DNA of 64,000 nucleotides from Rhododendron vialii (GCF_030253575.1 NC_080557.1:771501-835500), one strand, 5' to 3'. Shown: positions 35,025-47,630, counted from the first letter of the stretch. Numbers and translations: made by a program. Notes: generated by a model from the letters alone, not told the origin.

Positions 35025-35634
35025 CTTTCTCAACCTTGATATCTGGAAAGTACAAAAATGTTTGAGTTAGGAAACATGTAATTATCACTATTATATTTCC
35101 GTCATTGGATCCAGCTGTAGCAACCAATAGTTTATTTGGGATGAATGTATAAGTAAAACTCTCTACAACCCTTTTTCCGAGAAGTAGTGCTAGTACTGCT
35201 ATGTAAAGGAAGAGAAAAGTTGTTAAAAAATCAAGGCAATTCGAAACTTCTTTTGAACGATGTTCAGGAAAGTTTTACAGAAATTTCTCGGATTTATTCG
35301 AGGTGTGTGCAAATTGGTTTGAACATATGATCATATGTTTAGTTGGCGTCTTGCCTGTCTTAAGGTCTTGGGTGGCTTTTTGCCGGTGTGTCTTAGATCT
35401 TTTTAAATCTTTGTAATCCTTTATAAAGATTAATAAATTCTTTTTGCTAAGCCAAAAAAAAAAAAAACAACATATGGTCATAAAAAAAAATGTTTCGTAG
35501 AAGAACTTCTCCAAGACGAATGATCAAGGAATTAATACTGAGAGACATATCTAGGATTTAAATCATCCGATCAATAATCAAGCCAATAATAGTTTTTGTT
35601 TGTTAGTTGTTAATGGCGAAGTAGAGGGGCTTAC

Positions 35635-35757
35635 CTCAAGAAGATGAAGGAATGAAACCAGAAATAAAAGAACTGAGATATATTAACTAAGCTGTTGCTG
35701 CAAAAATCGAAAGAGGAAATGGTGATTTTGATAGATGGATTGAGATGGACTTATATA
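35635..35757 (-). promoter_or_regulatory. Core promoter and leader exon of zinc finger copy 2
   Basis: TATATAAG at 35757-35750, then a leader ending at 35635 before a GTAAG donor; exon 2 begins at 35042. Conserved with the equivalent blocks of copies 1 and 3, which supports a functional promoter. Confidence 0.65.
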
Positions 35758-36578
35758 CTGGTAATTTTGTATAGGGCCTAAAGATGGGGTGGGGCTCTGG
35801 TTTGGGAACAGATTCCAAAAGTAGAAAGATTTCTGGAAAATTAAGATAGACTTCTCCGAGTCCCAACCCTTTTTGATGTCCTTTTTGGTGGAGGGAATTC
35901 TAACTGCATGCATAGAATCACGTGTTGTTTAGGTTCGTTTTGGTGTTGTTGGAGAGTCTATAGCATCTGTTATCCAGGCAATATGGACACTCAGATTCAT
36001 AGGGCCGAGATAAAATCTGGACCATTGATTGTCGAGATGGACGGCTCGAATCGTAGCCTACATTTATGTAGTGCACCCCTAGGTGCGATCTATTGTTATA
36101 TGCAATACCAAAAACTAATTTGAAATTGTTATGCCATATTAGTGTACGCAGACGCTAGAAGATGCCAACTTTTCATGATCGAAAAAATCACGACTGTTGC
36201 AAAGCTTTGCCCGTCGTTTCTAAGCAAAATCAGATGGTGCCTTCTTTACATGATTCTCCCTGCATTATTTGAGAGAAAAGTTTTTTTTCCCCTTCAAGTT
36301 TGATTCTCTTTTCTTTTGGCAAATTGGGTAAGGTGTTATGCAGGAAAGTTTGTATCTGCAATGTTGTCACATGCACGTGCATTCGTCACATGAGAAATGC
36401 TACTCTCTCTGTTTCATAATTTAAGTTTATTTTCCAAAACTTTCAGTAAATTCTTTTTTTTCCCGTTATAAAAAGAAAAGAAAAGAACAGGGAACTAATT
36501 ATATGAAGAAACTAGATTGATAAAACGATTGAAAAATAAGTTATGCATTGTAAGACTGCTAGCTCCTCCATTAATTTT

Positions 36579-39103
36579 TTTTTTTTTTGCTCGGCAAACG
36601 AATCATTTTATTGAACTCGAAAAGGATACATCGAGAGGAAGAAAATTAGATGAAAGGTGCAACAAACTATCCAACCAAGGTTGGATAGACAATACGCCTA
36701 AAGATTACGCTACAACTTCACTTTCCGAATCCCTTCTAGATATCCTTTGAAATCCTCCACTGTATAAACCTTAATGTCAAACTTGGCCTTTATCCACATG
36801 GCCACTCTAGTTTTGATTAGATCCACTACTTCCCATGCTTGAGTTGAAACATTGTTGAAAACATATCCATTCCTCACAATCCAGATAGACCAGAGAATTG
36901 CAAAAAAACATACCTCCCAAATACTTTTTTCCAAGTTCCGAAACCCGTTCTCAAACCACCACGATGCAAGTTCAGCTAGAGAGGATGGGCAAACCCACTG
37001 TATTTTCCACCATTCCAGAATACTAGACCAAACTTCCCACGAAATTCGACAATGCAGGAGTAAATGAAGGGGGGTCTCAACAACATTGGAACAGAGGGGA
37101 CACAATGCCTGTTGGATTTCAGTAATCAAGTTCCTATGAAATAGCACTGACCTTGTTGCAATTCTTCCTTGAACGGCCATCCAAGAGAAGATTTCCACCT
37201 TTGGGGGGCTCAAATTCCTCCACAGAGAACCCAAAACACTATTACTTGATTGAGTCTGAAGTTCCCATTGCCTATACACTGATTTGGTGGAGAACTTTTT
37301 GTCTACAGACCAAATCCACAGAAGGGAATCCGGTTTTGATGGATCTAAGGTCACTCCCTGCAGTCGTTGCTTCATCTCCTCCAGTTGTTGACTCGCCCGT
37401 AAGCGCAACCTTCCCCTAAATTGCAAATCCCAATTGTCACTGCCCCTTCCGATACAAACCTCGCTTAGAACAGCATCTTTTTGCGTGGAACGCAAGTACA
37501 GCCGTGGAAAGTCCTCTTTCATAGCTGAATTACCCAACCACACATGATCCCAGAACAGTGTATCACGGCCTGAGTTTACTTGCACTTGAAATCCCGCCCG
37601 GATGGAGAAACCAAGGTCCGAGTCATTATTTCCCACTGAACAAATATCCCTCCAGACATTTGAAGTTGGGCCATTGTCTTGTATGTACGGGAGCCAACTC
37701 CTTCGGTCTAGATTATATTTCCCTCTAATAACCTTTGCCCAGAGAGAGTCCTTCTCGTTACCGAACCGCCACCACCACTTAGCAAGTAGAGCCAGATTTT
37801 GTTGTATCAATCGCTTGACCCCTAAACCCCCGTTTTCTTTCTTCTTGGAAATCCCCTCCCAACTAACCAGGTGCATCTTCTTCTTGTCCGGTGTATCTCC
37901 CCAAAAAAACTGTCTCTGTATTTTCTCAAGGGTCCTTGCTACTGCCGTTGGCATTTTGAATAATGACATGTAGTAAGTTGGCAGCGTACTGGAGTTGGAA
38001 TTAACAAGAGTTAATCTGCCCCCTGTAGAGATGGTTCTCGATCGCCAAATATTTAATCTCTTTTGGGTTTTTTCAATAATGGGCTCCCATGTTTTAATCC
38101 TCCTTGGGTTAGCTCCTAGAGGTAACCCAAGGTATTTAATAGGCAAAGATTCCACTCTACAACCCATCACCAGAGCCAGGGCTTCAATCTCCCCCTGTTG
38201 GACCTTAACACCACATAGGGAACTCTTGGAATAGTTAATCTTCAAACCAGACATCAATTGAAAGCATCTAAGTATCCTCTTAATGTTCCCCATCTCCTCC
38301 AGATCGTTGTTGCAGAATAGGATTGTATCATCCGCAAATTGAAGATGAGAAATTGTCACACCATTATTTCCCAACTTAACACCTTTAATGATGTTTTTCT
38401 CACGGGCTCGTTCTAGCATAATATTGAGAGCTTCGGCTACAATATTAAACAGGAACGGAGATAAAGGATCCCCCTGTCTCAACCCTTTTTGCGTTTGGAA
38501 CTCTTGAGTGGCTGACCCGTTGATCAAGACAGACATATAGACTGAGGAGCAACATTCCTTAATCCACCCACACCACCTCTCCCCAAAACCCACATTCTTA
38601 AGCATATCCAGCAAAAAACCCCAGTTTACACAGTCGTAAGCTTTCTCAAAATCCAATTTAAGGATTAACCCCCCTTGAGATGAATGTTTCCAACTGTGAA
38701 TGGCTTCGTTAGCAATAAGAACACCATCAAGAATTTGTTTACCCCCCACAAATGCCGCTTGAGACTCACCAATAACAGAAGTAAGATGTTGCTTAAGCCT
38801 ATTAGCAAGGACTTTAGAGAGAATTTTGTAGATACTCCCCACCATGCTAATAGGCCTAAAATCTTTAAAAGTAGTTGGGCAATCAACCTTAGGAATCAAC
38901 GCAACAAAAGTAGAGTTAATACCTTTCGTAAGCTTTCCATTTGAGTGAAATTCTGAAAAGAATTGGAGCACTAAATCCTTCATGAACTCCCATCCTTTCT
39001 TGATGAATGAGAAGTTAAATCCATCTGGACCTGGAGCCTTTAGACTGCTACACCCTTTCAGAGCAGCCCTAATTTCTCCTTCTTCGAACTGACTTTTCAG
39101 ACT
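36579..39103 (-). mobile_element. 5'-truncated LINE with TSD, recent-looking
   Basis: Bounded by 17-bp direct repeats GCTCCTCCATTAATTTT (36562-36578 and 39104-39120), with poly-T then TTGCTCGGCAAACGAA at the left (minus-strand 3' end). Unit 3 (51945-51975) shows the related uninterrupted site. Second LINE family of this window, without RNase H. Confidence 0.88.
36710..39103 (-). CDS. LINE reverse transcriptase, partial (open to truncation point)
   Basis: One uninterrupted frame runs from the 5' truncation to TAA/stop near 36710, about 797 residues. It enters at the RT finger region (KAPGPDGFNFSFIKKGW), then shows FRPISMVGSIYKILSKVLA, motif A KLDFEKAYDCVNWGF, GLRQGDPLSPFLF, the catalytic HLQFADDTILFC, a thumb with LPIKYLGLPLG, and a zf-RVT domain near the end (PPKVEIFSWMAVQ ... 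CPLC ... HLLLHC). RT of this type copies LINE RNA at a nick. The endonuclease and ORF1 are absent through 5' truncation, so it cannot move by itself. The lack of stops or frameshifts, unlike the sister copy at 40309, points to a young insertion. Confidence 0.85.
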   Translation of the reverse strand, partial: SLKSQFEEGEIRAALKGCSSLKAPGPDGFNFSFIKKGWEFMKDLVLQFFSEFHSNGKLTKGINSTFVALIPKVDCPTTFKDFRPISMVGSIYKILSKVLANRLKQHLTSVIGESQAAFVGGKQILDGVLIANEAIHSWKHSSQGGLILKLDFEKAYDCVNWGFLLDMLKNVGFGERWCGWIKECCSSVYMSVLINGSATQEFQTQKGLRQGDPLSPFLFNIVAEALNIMLERAREKNIIKGVKLGNNGVTISHLQFADDTILFCNNDLEEMGNIKRILRCFQLMSGLKINYSKSSLCGVKVQQGEIEALALVMGCRVESLPIKYLGLPLGANPRRIKTWEPIIEKTQKRLNIWRSRTISTGGRLTLVNSNSSTLPTYYMSLFKMPTAVARTLEKIQRQFFWGDTPDKKKMHLVSWEGISKKKENGGLGVKRLIQQNLALLAKWWWRFGNEKDSLWAKVIRGKYNLDRRSWLPYIQDNGPTSNVWRDICSVGNNDSDLGFSIRAGFQVQVNSGRDTLFWDHVWLGNSAMKEDFPRLYLRSTQKDAVLSEVCIGRGSDNWDLQFRGRLRLRASQQLEEMKQRLQGVTLDPSKPDSLLWIWSVDKKFSTKSVYRQWELQTQSSNSVLGSLWRNLSPPKVEIFSWMAVQGRIATRSVLFHRNLITEIQQALCPLCSNVVETPLHLLLHCRISWEVWSSILEWWKIQWVCPSSLAELASWWFENGFRNLEKSIWEVCFFAILWSIWIVRNGYVFNNVSTQAWEVVDLIKTRVAMWIKAKFDIKVYTVEDFKGYLEGIRKVKL

Positions 39104-39242
39104 GCTCCTCCATTAATTTTACCGGCAAATAAACCTCCCTGAGTCGACGGGCTCAGAATATTGCTTTCTCGATCCCAGCTGATTGCGCAATTTCCATTTA
39201 GGAATCAATTTATCCTGATGCATGTACATCAATTGCAAAATT

Positions 39243-39245
<3 letters not shown>

Positions 39246-39288
<43 letters not shown>
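39246..39288. repeat. (AT)n microsatellite
   Basis: About 21 AT units next to the unit block that in units 1 and 3 reads TTCAAAAATATC or TTCAAATATTC. Confidence 0.9.
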
Positions 39289-39290
<2 letters not shown>

Positions 39291-40308
39291 CTTCCTTTGT
39301 TTGAAATTCCCTTTCGGCATTCAATAATTCAAAAGCCACATGAAGATTCATATCCATTGCCATTGGCATCATTTGAGACGTCTCTTGAGTTATGTCTAAT
39401 ATGCATTCATGTTTGGGACATGCCGAAAATTCTCAGTGTTTTTTTAATCATTTTCAGTCTAAAGCCATGCATGGTAATAATGGGAGGCCATAATTAAGGG
39501 CATGCAGAATATATATTTTTAGATGAAAATGGAACCAAATCGCATCAAATTTGCGAGCTGCATGGAACCAAATCACATCAAATCGCAACCAACTTGAGCT
39601 AGACCCGTAACCACATGAGCTTGTTTCCGCCGCATACTTAAAGACCATTATTGAATCCGCTACAGACGCCGCCACCGTTTCCGTTAGACTGCTCAAAAAT
39701 TCGTCAACGAAGCTGAATGGATTAAAAAGTCAAAACCGAAATCTAATTCTCTAAATTAATATGGCTCTTGAGTCCAAAAATGATGGCGAGAATGGGAGAT
39801 CTATCCTCCCTAAGAAGAGAGTCTCAAGACTCTCAACTATCTCATAACCATGGAGGTAAGAGAGAAAAGAAGAGAAAAGAGAGTCTGGACTAAGGCGAGT
39901 TGCAATTCTTTGAATCGCCGATTGTCCTTTCATTCGTCTATTAATTCTTTCCACAGCTGCATTCATAAAAATGAGGACCTCCAACTAAAGAAATACTTTA
40001 TTTGTGACTTTTTATTAAGTGTTCATTACGGTTCTACGTGCTATTTTCATCGACTTAAATCTCTCAAGGTATATTATATTTTATATTTTTAAAACCATTG
40101 TCTTATAGAAATAATAATATTACATCTTGAAAGTGAGTGTATTTTAAATTTATAATGCTAGCTTTTTACATGCATTCTGGATCGTAGTTGGTAATCTTAA
40201 TTACTTCTATTAAACAAAGCTCTAAAAGTCATAAAAATATCAGAAAATTGAAAACTATAAGTAATTTACAAATGACAAGAATATCCAAAAATGAATAAGA
40301 AATCTGGG

Positions 40309-43118
40309 TTGTGGAGGCTCTCAGACTTGGTGGAATCGTTCTAGAAACAAAAATCTCGTGTGAAGTGGCTGAAGCTTGGGGATCGAAACACTAGGTTTTT
40401 TCAAATTTCAGCTAATAACCGATTTAAGAGGAACCTAGTAGGAGCAGTAAGGGTCAATGGGAGCGTGCTGGTGGATCTTGTTCAGATCAAAGAAGCAGCC
40501 TCAGAACACTTTCGGGCCAACTTTACAGAAGAGAGAAGGTTTAGACCAGATTTGGGAGGTTTTTTTACGAGGAAAATCAACCAGGAGAGTGTAACGCAGC
40601 TTGAGAAACCTTTTGAGGAGAAGGAAATTCTGGTAGCTTTGCAAGATTGTAGTAGTCATATAGCCCCTGGTCCTAACGGCTTTAACTTTGCTTTTGTTAA
40701 GAAAGGGTGGGTCTTCATGAAGGAAGCGGACCTCAAATTCTTCTCAAAATTCCATTCAAATGTGAAGCTGTGCAAAGGTATTAATTCTACTTTTGTCTCT
40801 CTTATTCCTAAAGTAGCTTGCCCTAGCTCTTTTATGGAGTATAGGCCCATTAGTATGCTGGGATGGGTATATAAGGTTTTGTCCAAAGTCTTGGCGAATC
40901 GAATAAAGGGGCAATTACGGTCAATGATAGGGGAAGCCCAAGCGGCCTTTGTTTACGGGAAGCAAATACTGGATGGAGTCCTTATAGCCAATGAGGCCAT
41001 CCATAGTTGGAAAAATAGGGCGAATGGGGGTATTATCCTCAAGTTAGATTTTGAAAGAGCATACAATTGTGTCAATTGGGGCTTCTTGAGCAGTATGTTA
41101 TTGAGGTTGGGCTTTGGGGACAAATGGAAGGGTTGGATCTTAGAATGCTGCTCATCGGTTTCCATGTCAATTTTGATCAATGGATCACCCTCCCCGGAAT
41201 TCCACACTCAAAAAGGACTGAGGCAAGGCGATTCTCTTTCTCCATTTTTATTTATTATAGTCGCGGAGGCCCTTAATATACTATTAGAATGAGCAAAGGA
41301 GCAAAATATTATTAAGGGAACAAAAGTGGGGAGAAACGGGGTTATTGTTTCTCACTTACAATTTGCGGACGATACAATTCTATTTTGCAATAATGATTCG
41401 GTGGAAATGGCGAACATCAAACGAATTTTGAGGTGCTTTCAATTGATATCCGGGTTGAAAATTAATTTCTTGAAGAGTTCCCTTAGTGGAGTGAACATCC
41501 CACCGGAAGATATCACATCTCTGGCCAAGATTATGGGATGTAAAATGGAACAGCTCTTGATTAAGTACCATGGTTTGCCTTTAGGTGCTAATCCAGGGAG
41601 GATTAAGACGTGAGACTCTGTCATTGAAAGAACTGAGAAGGTGTTGACTATTTGGTGCACTCGGTGTATTTCCACCGGGGGGAAGGTTGACTCTTATTAA
41701 TTCCAATACGGCAAACGTTCCCATATACTTTACGTCCTTGTTCAAAATGCCAGCTGCTGTTGCGAGGAAATTGGAGAAAATGCAGAGACAATTTTTTGGG
41801 GTGATTCGAATGACAAAAAGAAAATGCATGTGGTCAAGTGGGATGAGATTACTCGGAAGAAATCTAATGGAGGCTTGGGGTCAAGAAGATGATGCAACAG
41901 AATCTTGCTCTTTTGGCAAAATGGTGGTGGAGATTTGGTACGGATAAAGAATCACTATGAGTGAAGGTGATAAGGGGAAAATACGGTTTGGACGCTAATT
42001 GTTGGTTACCCTATGGTCACGGCGCTAAAGCCATGTCAAGAATCTAGTCAGATATTTGCTCTCTGGATAATCCTTCATCCCCATTGAGCTATTCCATCCG
42101 AGACAGCTTTCGAGTCCAGGTAAATTCGGGCGATGCAACGGTGTTTTGGGAGCATGTTTGGCTAGGTGAATCCTCATTAAAAGAAGATTATCCTCGACTT
42201 TTTTCTTTATCTACCCAAAAGGAGGTGCTGATCAGTAATTTGAGGGTTGAGGGATCACGGGAATTATTGTTCCGAAGAGAATTTTTTGGTCAAGAAAAGC
42301 AGGAGTTTGACAACTTGAAAGAGCGGCTTCAACGGGTTATCCTAATCCCTTCCAAACCGGATGCTTTGCAATGGAGATGGTCAAGTAATGGAATTTTTTC
42401 TGTCAAGTCAGCCTATGGGCAATGGGAATTGCAATCCCATTCTAGTTGTGCGCTGCTTGGCTCTGTTTGGAAGAATCTGGGCCCTCCTAAGGTGGAAATC
42501 TTTGCGTGGATGGCAGTAAAGGAAAGAGCGGTAACCAGGTCTGTCCTTCTTAGCAAAAATTTGATCAGTGAAATTCATTTAGCTTTGTGCCCCCTATGCT
42601 CCCTGAGTCTGGAAACTCACCAGCATCTATTTCTTCACTGTCATTTCTCCTGGAGTGTTTGGTCGATAATCCTAGATTGGTGGAACACCAAATGGGTTTG
42701 CCCAAGTTCTGTACCTGACTTAGCAAACTAGTGGTTTTTTAATGGTTTCTCCAACCTTGAGAAACATGTTTGGGAAGCTTGCTTCTATGCTACGTTGTGG
42801 TTTATTTGGTTGGCAAGGAATGATATTATCTTCAACAATTCTATGAACCAAGTGTAGGAGGTGGGGGATTTAGTAAAAACTAGAGTGGCGATGTGGATGA
42901 AAGCGAAGTTTGACATCAAGGTCTACACCGTTGAGGAGTTCAAGATTTTCTTAGATGGTATCCGCAAACTGAAATTGAAACCCAGTTCTAAGGAGAGTCT
43001 CCAACTGTTGGTTGGATGTGTTTGTAATTTTGGGTTCAACCAAGCTTTGGCTTAGGTTGAATTTCCTCGATGTACCCCTTTTGAGTTTTAATAAAAATGT
43101 TCCGTTTGCCGAGAAAAA
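40309..43118 (+). mobile_element. 5'-truncated LINE, plus orientation, decayed
   Basis: Bounded by 15-bp repeats AATAAGAAATCTGGG (40294-40308, 43119-43133); unit 1 (18915) has the empty site. It ends with GATGTACCCCTTTTGAGTTT and TAATAAAA followed by a short A tail, the family 3' end. Same family as 36579-39103. Confidence 0.88.
40360..43055 (+). pseudogene. LINE reverse transcriptase pseudogene
   Basis: Homologous to the frame at 36710-39103 but broken: open 40360-41292 (WLKLGDRNTRFF to IVAEALNILLE), stop TGA at 41290-41292, a further open part with the FADD box (LQFADDTILFC) to a stop near 41612, a frameshift near 41,690, then 42084-42731 (zf-RVT: CPLC ... HLFLHC) and a stop at 42729. Motif A reads LDFERAYNCVNW, so the catalytic Asp in LDF remains. 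At least four disabling changes make it non-functional. Confidence 0.85.
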
Positions 43119-43405
43119 AATAAGAAATCTGGGACAGAGCGAGTTTTAAAAATATTGGCACTCTTACGGCTCACCCAATTGTAATCTTTTATAGAATTGA
43201 CTCTCTCACTCCCTCATTTGCATTGCTCGTGCTCGTGCTGTGTGACTTAGGGATGAACATTGCATGCACCCTTTTGAATTGGCTTCGACTCATAACAGCT
43301 GCGTAAAAGTTCCTAACATTTGCATAAAATTAATTCACAATATGAAAACAAAAGCTTACTTCAAATGTGTGATTAATTTTCAATATACTTCAAGGGGTAC
43401 ATATC

Positions 43406-43575
43406 GTAAGGTGAAATTGTGATGGAATCCGAAAGGTGAAATTGTAATTTAGATTTAGGTGTGTTTACATCCAACTATCTGTTGGATGTTTGTTTTATTT
43501 TCTTTTTCATTCGGTCCCTCAATGTATCCCTTTCGAGTTTATAAAAGTTTCGTTTCTCGAGAAAAAAAAGAAGAA
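43406..43575 (+). mobile_element. LINE 3'-end fragment with TSD
   Basis: 170 bp ending CGAGTTTATAAAAGTTTCG and TTTCTCGAG plus A-rich tail, flanked by GGTACATATC (43396-43405, 43576-43585). Unit 1 (19935) has a single copy. Confidence 0.8.
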
Positions 43576-43611
43576 GGTACATATCATATACTCTCAAAAC
43601 TGAGGGCATGC

Positions 43612-44108
43612 TTTTTTTTTTTCTCGGCAAAACGAAGTTTTATTAGTTCGAAAGGAGTACATCGAGAGGGAAACTCGCTAAGCACAAATGCTTACGAGTG
43701 AAAGGATAACAAGGACCAAAAAAACAAGAAAAATAAATTAGAGGACCGTCCAATAGAAAATTGGACCACACCACCCTTCACAAAATCTATTACACTTTCA
43801 CCTTCCTCATTCCATCAAGGTAACTCTTAAAACTCTCCACCGAGTGCACATTTATATCGAATTTCACCTTAACCCATATTGTTACTTTGGTTTTAATTAA
43901 CTCCCCAAGATCATTCACACGCCATGAGGCATTGTTGAAGACAAGATCATTCCTTACCAACCAAAACGACCAAGTTGTGGCATGGAAGGTTATTTCCCAC
44001 AAATACTTCTCCAGGTTTTTGAAGCCCATACCTAGCCACCAAGTAAACAGGTCTAATAGGGAGGCAGGGCACACCCAATTGACATGCCACCAATCCAAAA
44101 TCAAAGAG
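43612..44108 (-). mobile_element. LINE 3' fragment with zf-RVT tail
   Basis: 497 bp, poly-T start, flanked by GAGGGCATGC (43602-43611, 44109-44118); unit 1 (19967) has it once. The minus strand encodes the C-terminal end of the second LINE family (ILDWWHVNWVCPASL ... FDINVHSVESFKSYLDG) over about 105 residues. Confidence 0.85.
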
Positions 44109-46129
44109 GAGGGCATGCATTGTAGCATTCCTCAGAGCTTTTATCTGAGTTTTTTCTTCTTCTTTTTTATCGGCAAAAAAAATTTATAAATCTTTGAAAG
44201 AGATTACAAAGATTTAACGGGTCACGGGCACACCAGTGTAATGCTACCCAGGAACCAAACCCAAATGGAAGGCAAGATGTCAACCAAAAGCACCACAGCC
44301 AAGACCACCACACCCTCTAAATTAAGCAACCCAAACAAAATTAATACTTTAATTAACATGATTTCACAGCCAGATTACGGTCATAATACTCGTCCGGTGA
44401 AGGTTTTTGCGTTGTAAAGTGTATTACTATTTACTACTACTTTAATTAGGAGAATGATCCAAGATAAATTCTTTTACTGTGACAAGAATATGGCAAAGCA
44501 ATTGTACGTAGGATTATTCTGGTGTAGGTAATAGGTATTCTTTGGCTTCTTGAATTGCTGATTAACTTTCTACAGCTGGATATGCTAATTTATTATTTTA
44601 GAGTTTATTAGAAGTTTTGACCAAATTAGGAATGTTATTAATCAATACAACTAATCTGTAAAACGCCGAATTTTTTCTATCCAACATCAGGTAAATTAAT
44701 TAACATACTTTTATGGTCCTTTTAGGATGGATTAGGACTATACTACACATGGTTTTAACTATTTAATTACTTTAGAGAAAGTTAATGTCTGAGATTCTCA
44801 ATTCTATTCTATCCTTTCCGACTCCAATTATTGGAAGTAGCATTTATTTATTAAGAAATGACATGAACTCCATGCGAATAAATAGTAAAAAATTCACAGA
44901 AACCTAAAAAGAAAAAGAAAAAGAAGCAAACTAGATTAAGTTGCGTTAGTGACTTAGTGGTCAACGGCCTGAGACTTAAGGGGTTTTTCCCATCTTATCT
45001 ACATCACAAAATTTTTTTTTTTGCTCGGCAAACGAAGATTGAAAATATTACAATATGTGATATCTACATCACAATATTACGGCAATCAGAAAATATACAG
45101 CCTTATCTCAACAACTTGTGATTGAAAAAAAATCTAAATATCAGAATCTGCGTGTCTACAGAGCTTATTCTTAACCCTGGTCATGATCTAAGGCCTCATG
45201 TTTTCCGTTGATCATGATCAATATATCGATAACGATATGATGTGTACAGGTATTGTATGTCCTATTCGATGTGTTATTGAACATCTGATGTTTCATTTTA
45301 CGTGAATTATATAATCATAAATTGATGACTATAGACTATCAAACGATATGTTATGATAACGCGTTCCCTAAAAATTGTTGCAGTATCTTGGAACTAACCC
45401 CACGTATCTGTTCTTCGAAAAAAAATAAAACCTGAATTTACTCACGTGTATATTAGCAATTCATGCATGTTGACCAAGGATTTGATAGCGTGGAATCTTA
45501 AACCCCATTTTCCTGACTGTCGAAATGAATATAAACACATTAGAAGAAACCTTAGAAAAAGGGCCAATTAAGGCTATGTTCCGTTTAGCTTTTAGCACTT
45601 TTTAGAGGTTTTGTCCTTATTTAAAGAAAAATCCGTGTCCATTAGTATTTTAATAAACACTTTTTGCGGGAAAAAAAAACCAATTAATTTTTATTTTTTT
45701 TGAATAAGGACAAAACCTCACAAAAAAAAAAAAAACTTTTTGCCTAATGGTACAACACTTAAGCATGCACATTTTAATATAAACACATTAAAAAAAATTA
45801 AAAAAGGGCCAAGCATACAACCAACACTCTATTCTACAACAGTGACTAGTTTCAACAGGGTGAAAATTCTCCCCTGATCAAATATAGTACTTTGAGAGAG
45901 ACCAGATTCTAGTTGTTGATGATGGAAAACAGCCTTTACTTGTGAATGTTGTTTATTCCCCGGCCCCTTTTCCATTTTATGCTATCTGATTTTGCAATTT
46001 CAACCTTGAATTTGAATGACTGTAATGATTAGAACAAATTGGCATCAAAACGAGAGAAGCATCTCAACAAGGTTAACACGGGCACCCAACCCCATGACAA
46101 TTCCTCGCCACTCGAGCTTCAAATTATAA

Positions 46130-46275
46130 AAATGCTAATTCCACACCCATGTACACCCAAATAAATATCCTCGCTCACATGGGTGTGTGGATTCCACACA
46201 CAATAATGATGTAGTGTGTGTGGGTCTCCACACCAATATGAGTATGAGTGTACATTTGGGTGTGGTTGTAGAATG
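46130..46275. mobile_element. MITE-like fold-back with CACACCC words, unit 3
   Basis: Paralogue of 29513-29665, with ends CCACACCCATGTACACCCAA and TACATTTGGGTGTGG; no ORF. Confidence 0.55.
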
Positions 46276-46371
46276 ATTGTTATGTATCATAGGAAAATGC
46301 ATCACTCGTACGTTTTTGTTGAGAATACAAAGATTAAAGTCATCCATACCTTTAAATGATTTGAGTAACAA

Positions 46372-46590
46372 AAATGCTACTTGCACAACTGTTGTGTTGG
46401 TTGTGTGCGTAATTCTGACCATCCAAATTTATTTAGACGGTCTAGATTTTATAAAAACTCTTCCAAAGAAAAGTTTAACTTTTATGGGGAAGAGTTTGAG
46501 CGAATCCTGGCCATTTATTACAGCAATGGACGGCTAGAGATTGGTTGTGTGTTGTGTTTTACACAACCGTTGTGTATGTAGCACTTTTGT
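46372..46590. mobile_element. MITE with 28-bp inverted ends
   Basis: About 219 bp: left AAAAATGCTACTTGCACAAC, right end in reverse complement AAAAGTGCTACATACACAAC, both continuing into GTTGTGT. Flanks TTTGAGTAA and TTTAAGTTA may be a diverged 9-bp duplication. Absent from unit 2. Confidence 0.7.
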
Positions 46591-47267
46591 TTAAGTTATG
46601 CCTAACTGCGGCCTCTTGTCAGGGAAGGAGATCTAGGCAGGTTGCAGCTTTTTCTTTCCGTTTCTCTCTCTTCTCTCCTCTTCCTTATCTCCCCCTACCT
46701 GGCCGGTTAATTCTCTCCTATTTCCCGCCGGATTCTTGCTAACAAAGTGATGGGTCTCGGTTTGGCACTGGAATATGCTTAAGCTTAGCTAGGGATATGA
46801 TGTCGTTTTCTTTATTTTCATTAATCTTTGTAACAATTTTAGAAATTAAAATAAAAAATAAATAAACGAGGAAAAAAACAGCACGTTGTCAAACACTTTG
46901 AATTCTGAAAGAAATATGCATGCTAGGAGACTATTAAAATCTATATAGCCACCTTTCAAGTAATTAACACGTCCCCTATTAACACCTTATTGCATGAGCC
47001 TTGCTTGTGGTGTGGGTTTGGAATTATTTAATTATTTTGCAGTGCGGCGATTCGAACAAACACAATCTTTAGTATAAGAGAGACAAGACGACACTGATTC
47101 CCTAGTTTTTTCAAGCACCCAATCTTCTTTTTTAATCACAGATGACTCCACGCATAAGATTCTGATATGATTGGTCCATGTTTTTTTTTTTTTCATAACT
47201 TAGGTGTTCGGGACAGCTGACATACACTGCGACTAATCCTAAGAGCCTAATTCCAGCGCCTACCTTA

Positions 47268-47630
47268 TTTTTTTGATAGGAAACAAAATTTTATTAGAAC
47301 TCGACAAATGGGACATCGAGGCGAGACCAAATATAGACCATAGAGATTGAGGTACTGTAAGAGACCTAAAAAAAAAGAGCAAAAAAGAGAAGAGAAAAAT
47401 ACATTCAATAAAAATTGAATGAGCCTAACGACAAGACCGCCCAAAACACCACAAAATCATTCCAAATGAAACATTGAATGCCAACATAAGACAAGCAGTT
47501 GGAAAGCATCAAGTTCTAGTAACTCAGCTCGCAAGGTCCAATTGATTCATTTTGGACAAAAGGTCCAATTTGATTCTTATCTTTCAGAACTCATCATAAA
47601 ACCAAACATCCACATGAACTCATCATAAAT
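47268..47630 (-). mobile_element. Non-LTR 3'-end fragment
   Basis: Starts with T-rich sequence and GATAGGAAACAAAATTTTAT, then TGGGACATCGAGGCGAG, resembling the second LINE family's 3' end on the minus strand. Flanked by short GCCTAC repeats. Unit 2 (31335) lacks it. Confidence 0.6.

Larger units (their letters stand above)
28390..45104. repeat. Tandem segmental duplication unit 2
   Basis: Contains the same ordered blocks: 28391-28710, 31110 (GTGCGGCGATTCGAAC), 33206-33300 (GA repeat and flank), zinc finger gene 33623-35757, 36145, 39132, 39970, 43170, 44400. The extra length compared with unit 3 is mainly LINE insertions at 36579, 40309, 43406 and 43612, plus a fold-back element at 32367. 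The gene-free stretches 28400-32360 and 44120-45100 carry only shared unit sequence and short MITE- or SINE-like inserts. Confidence 0.88.
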
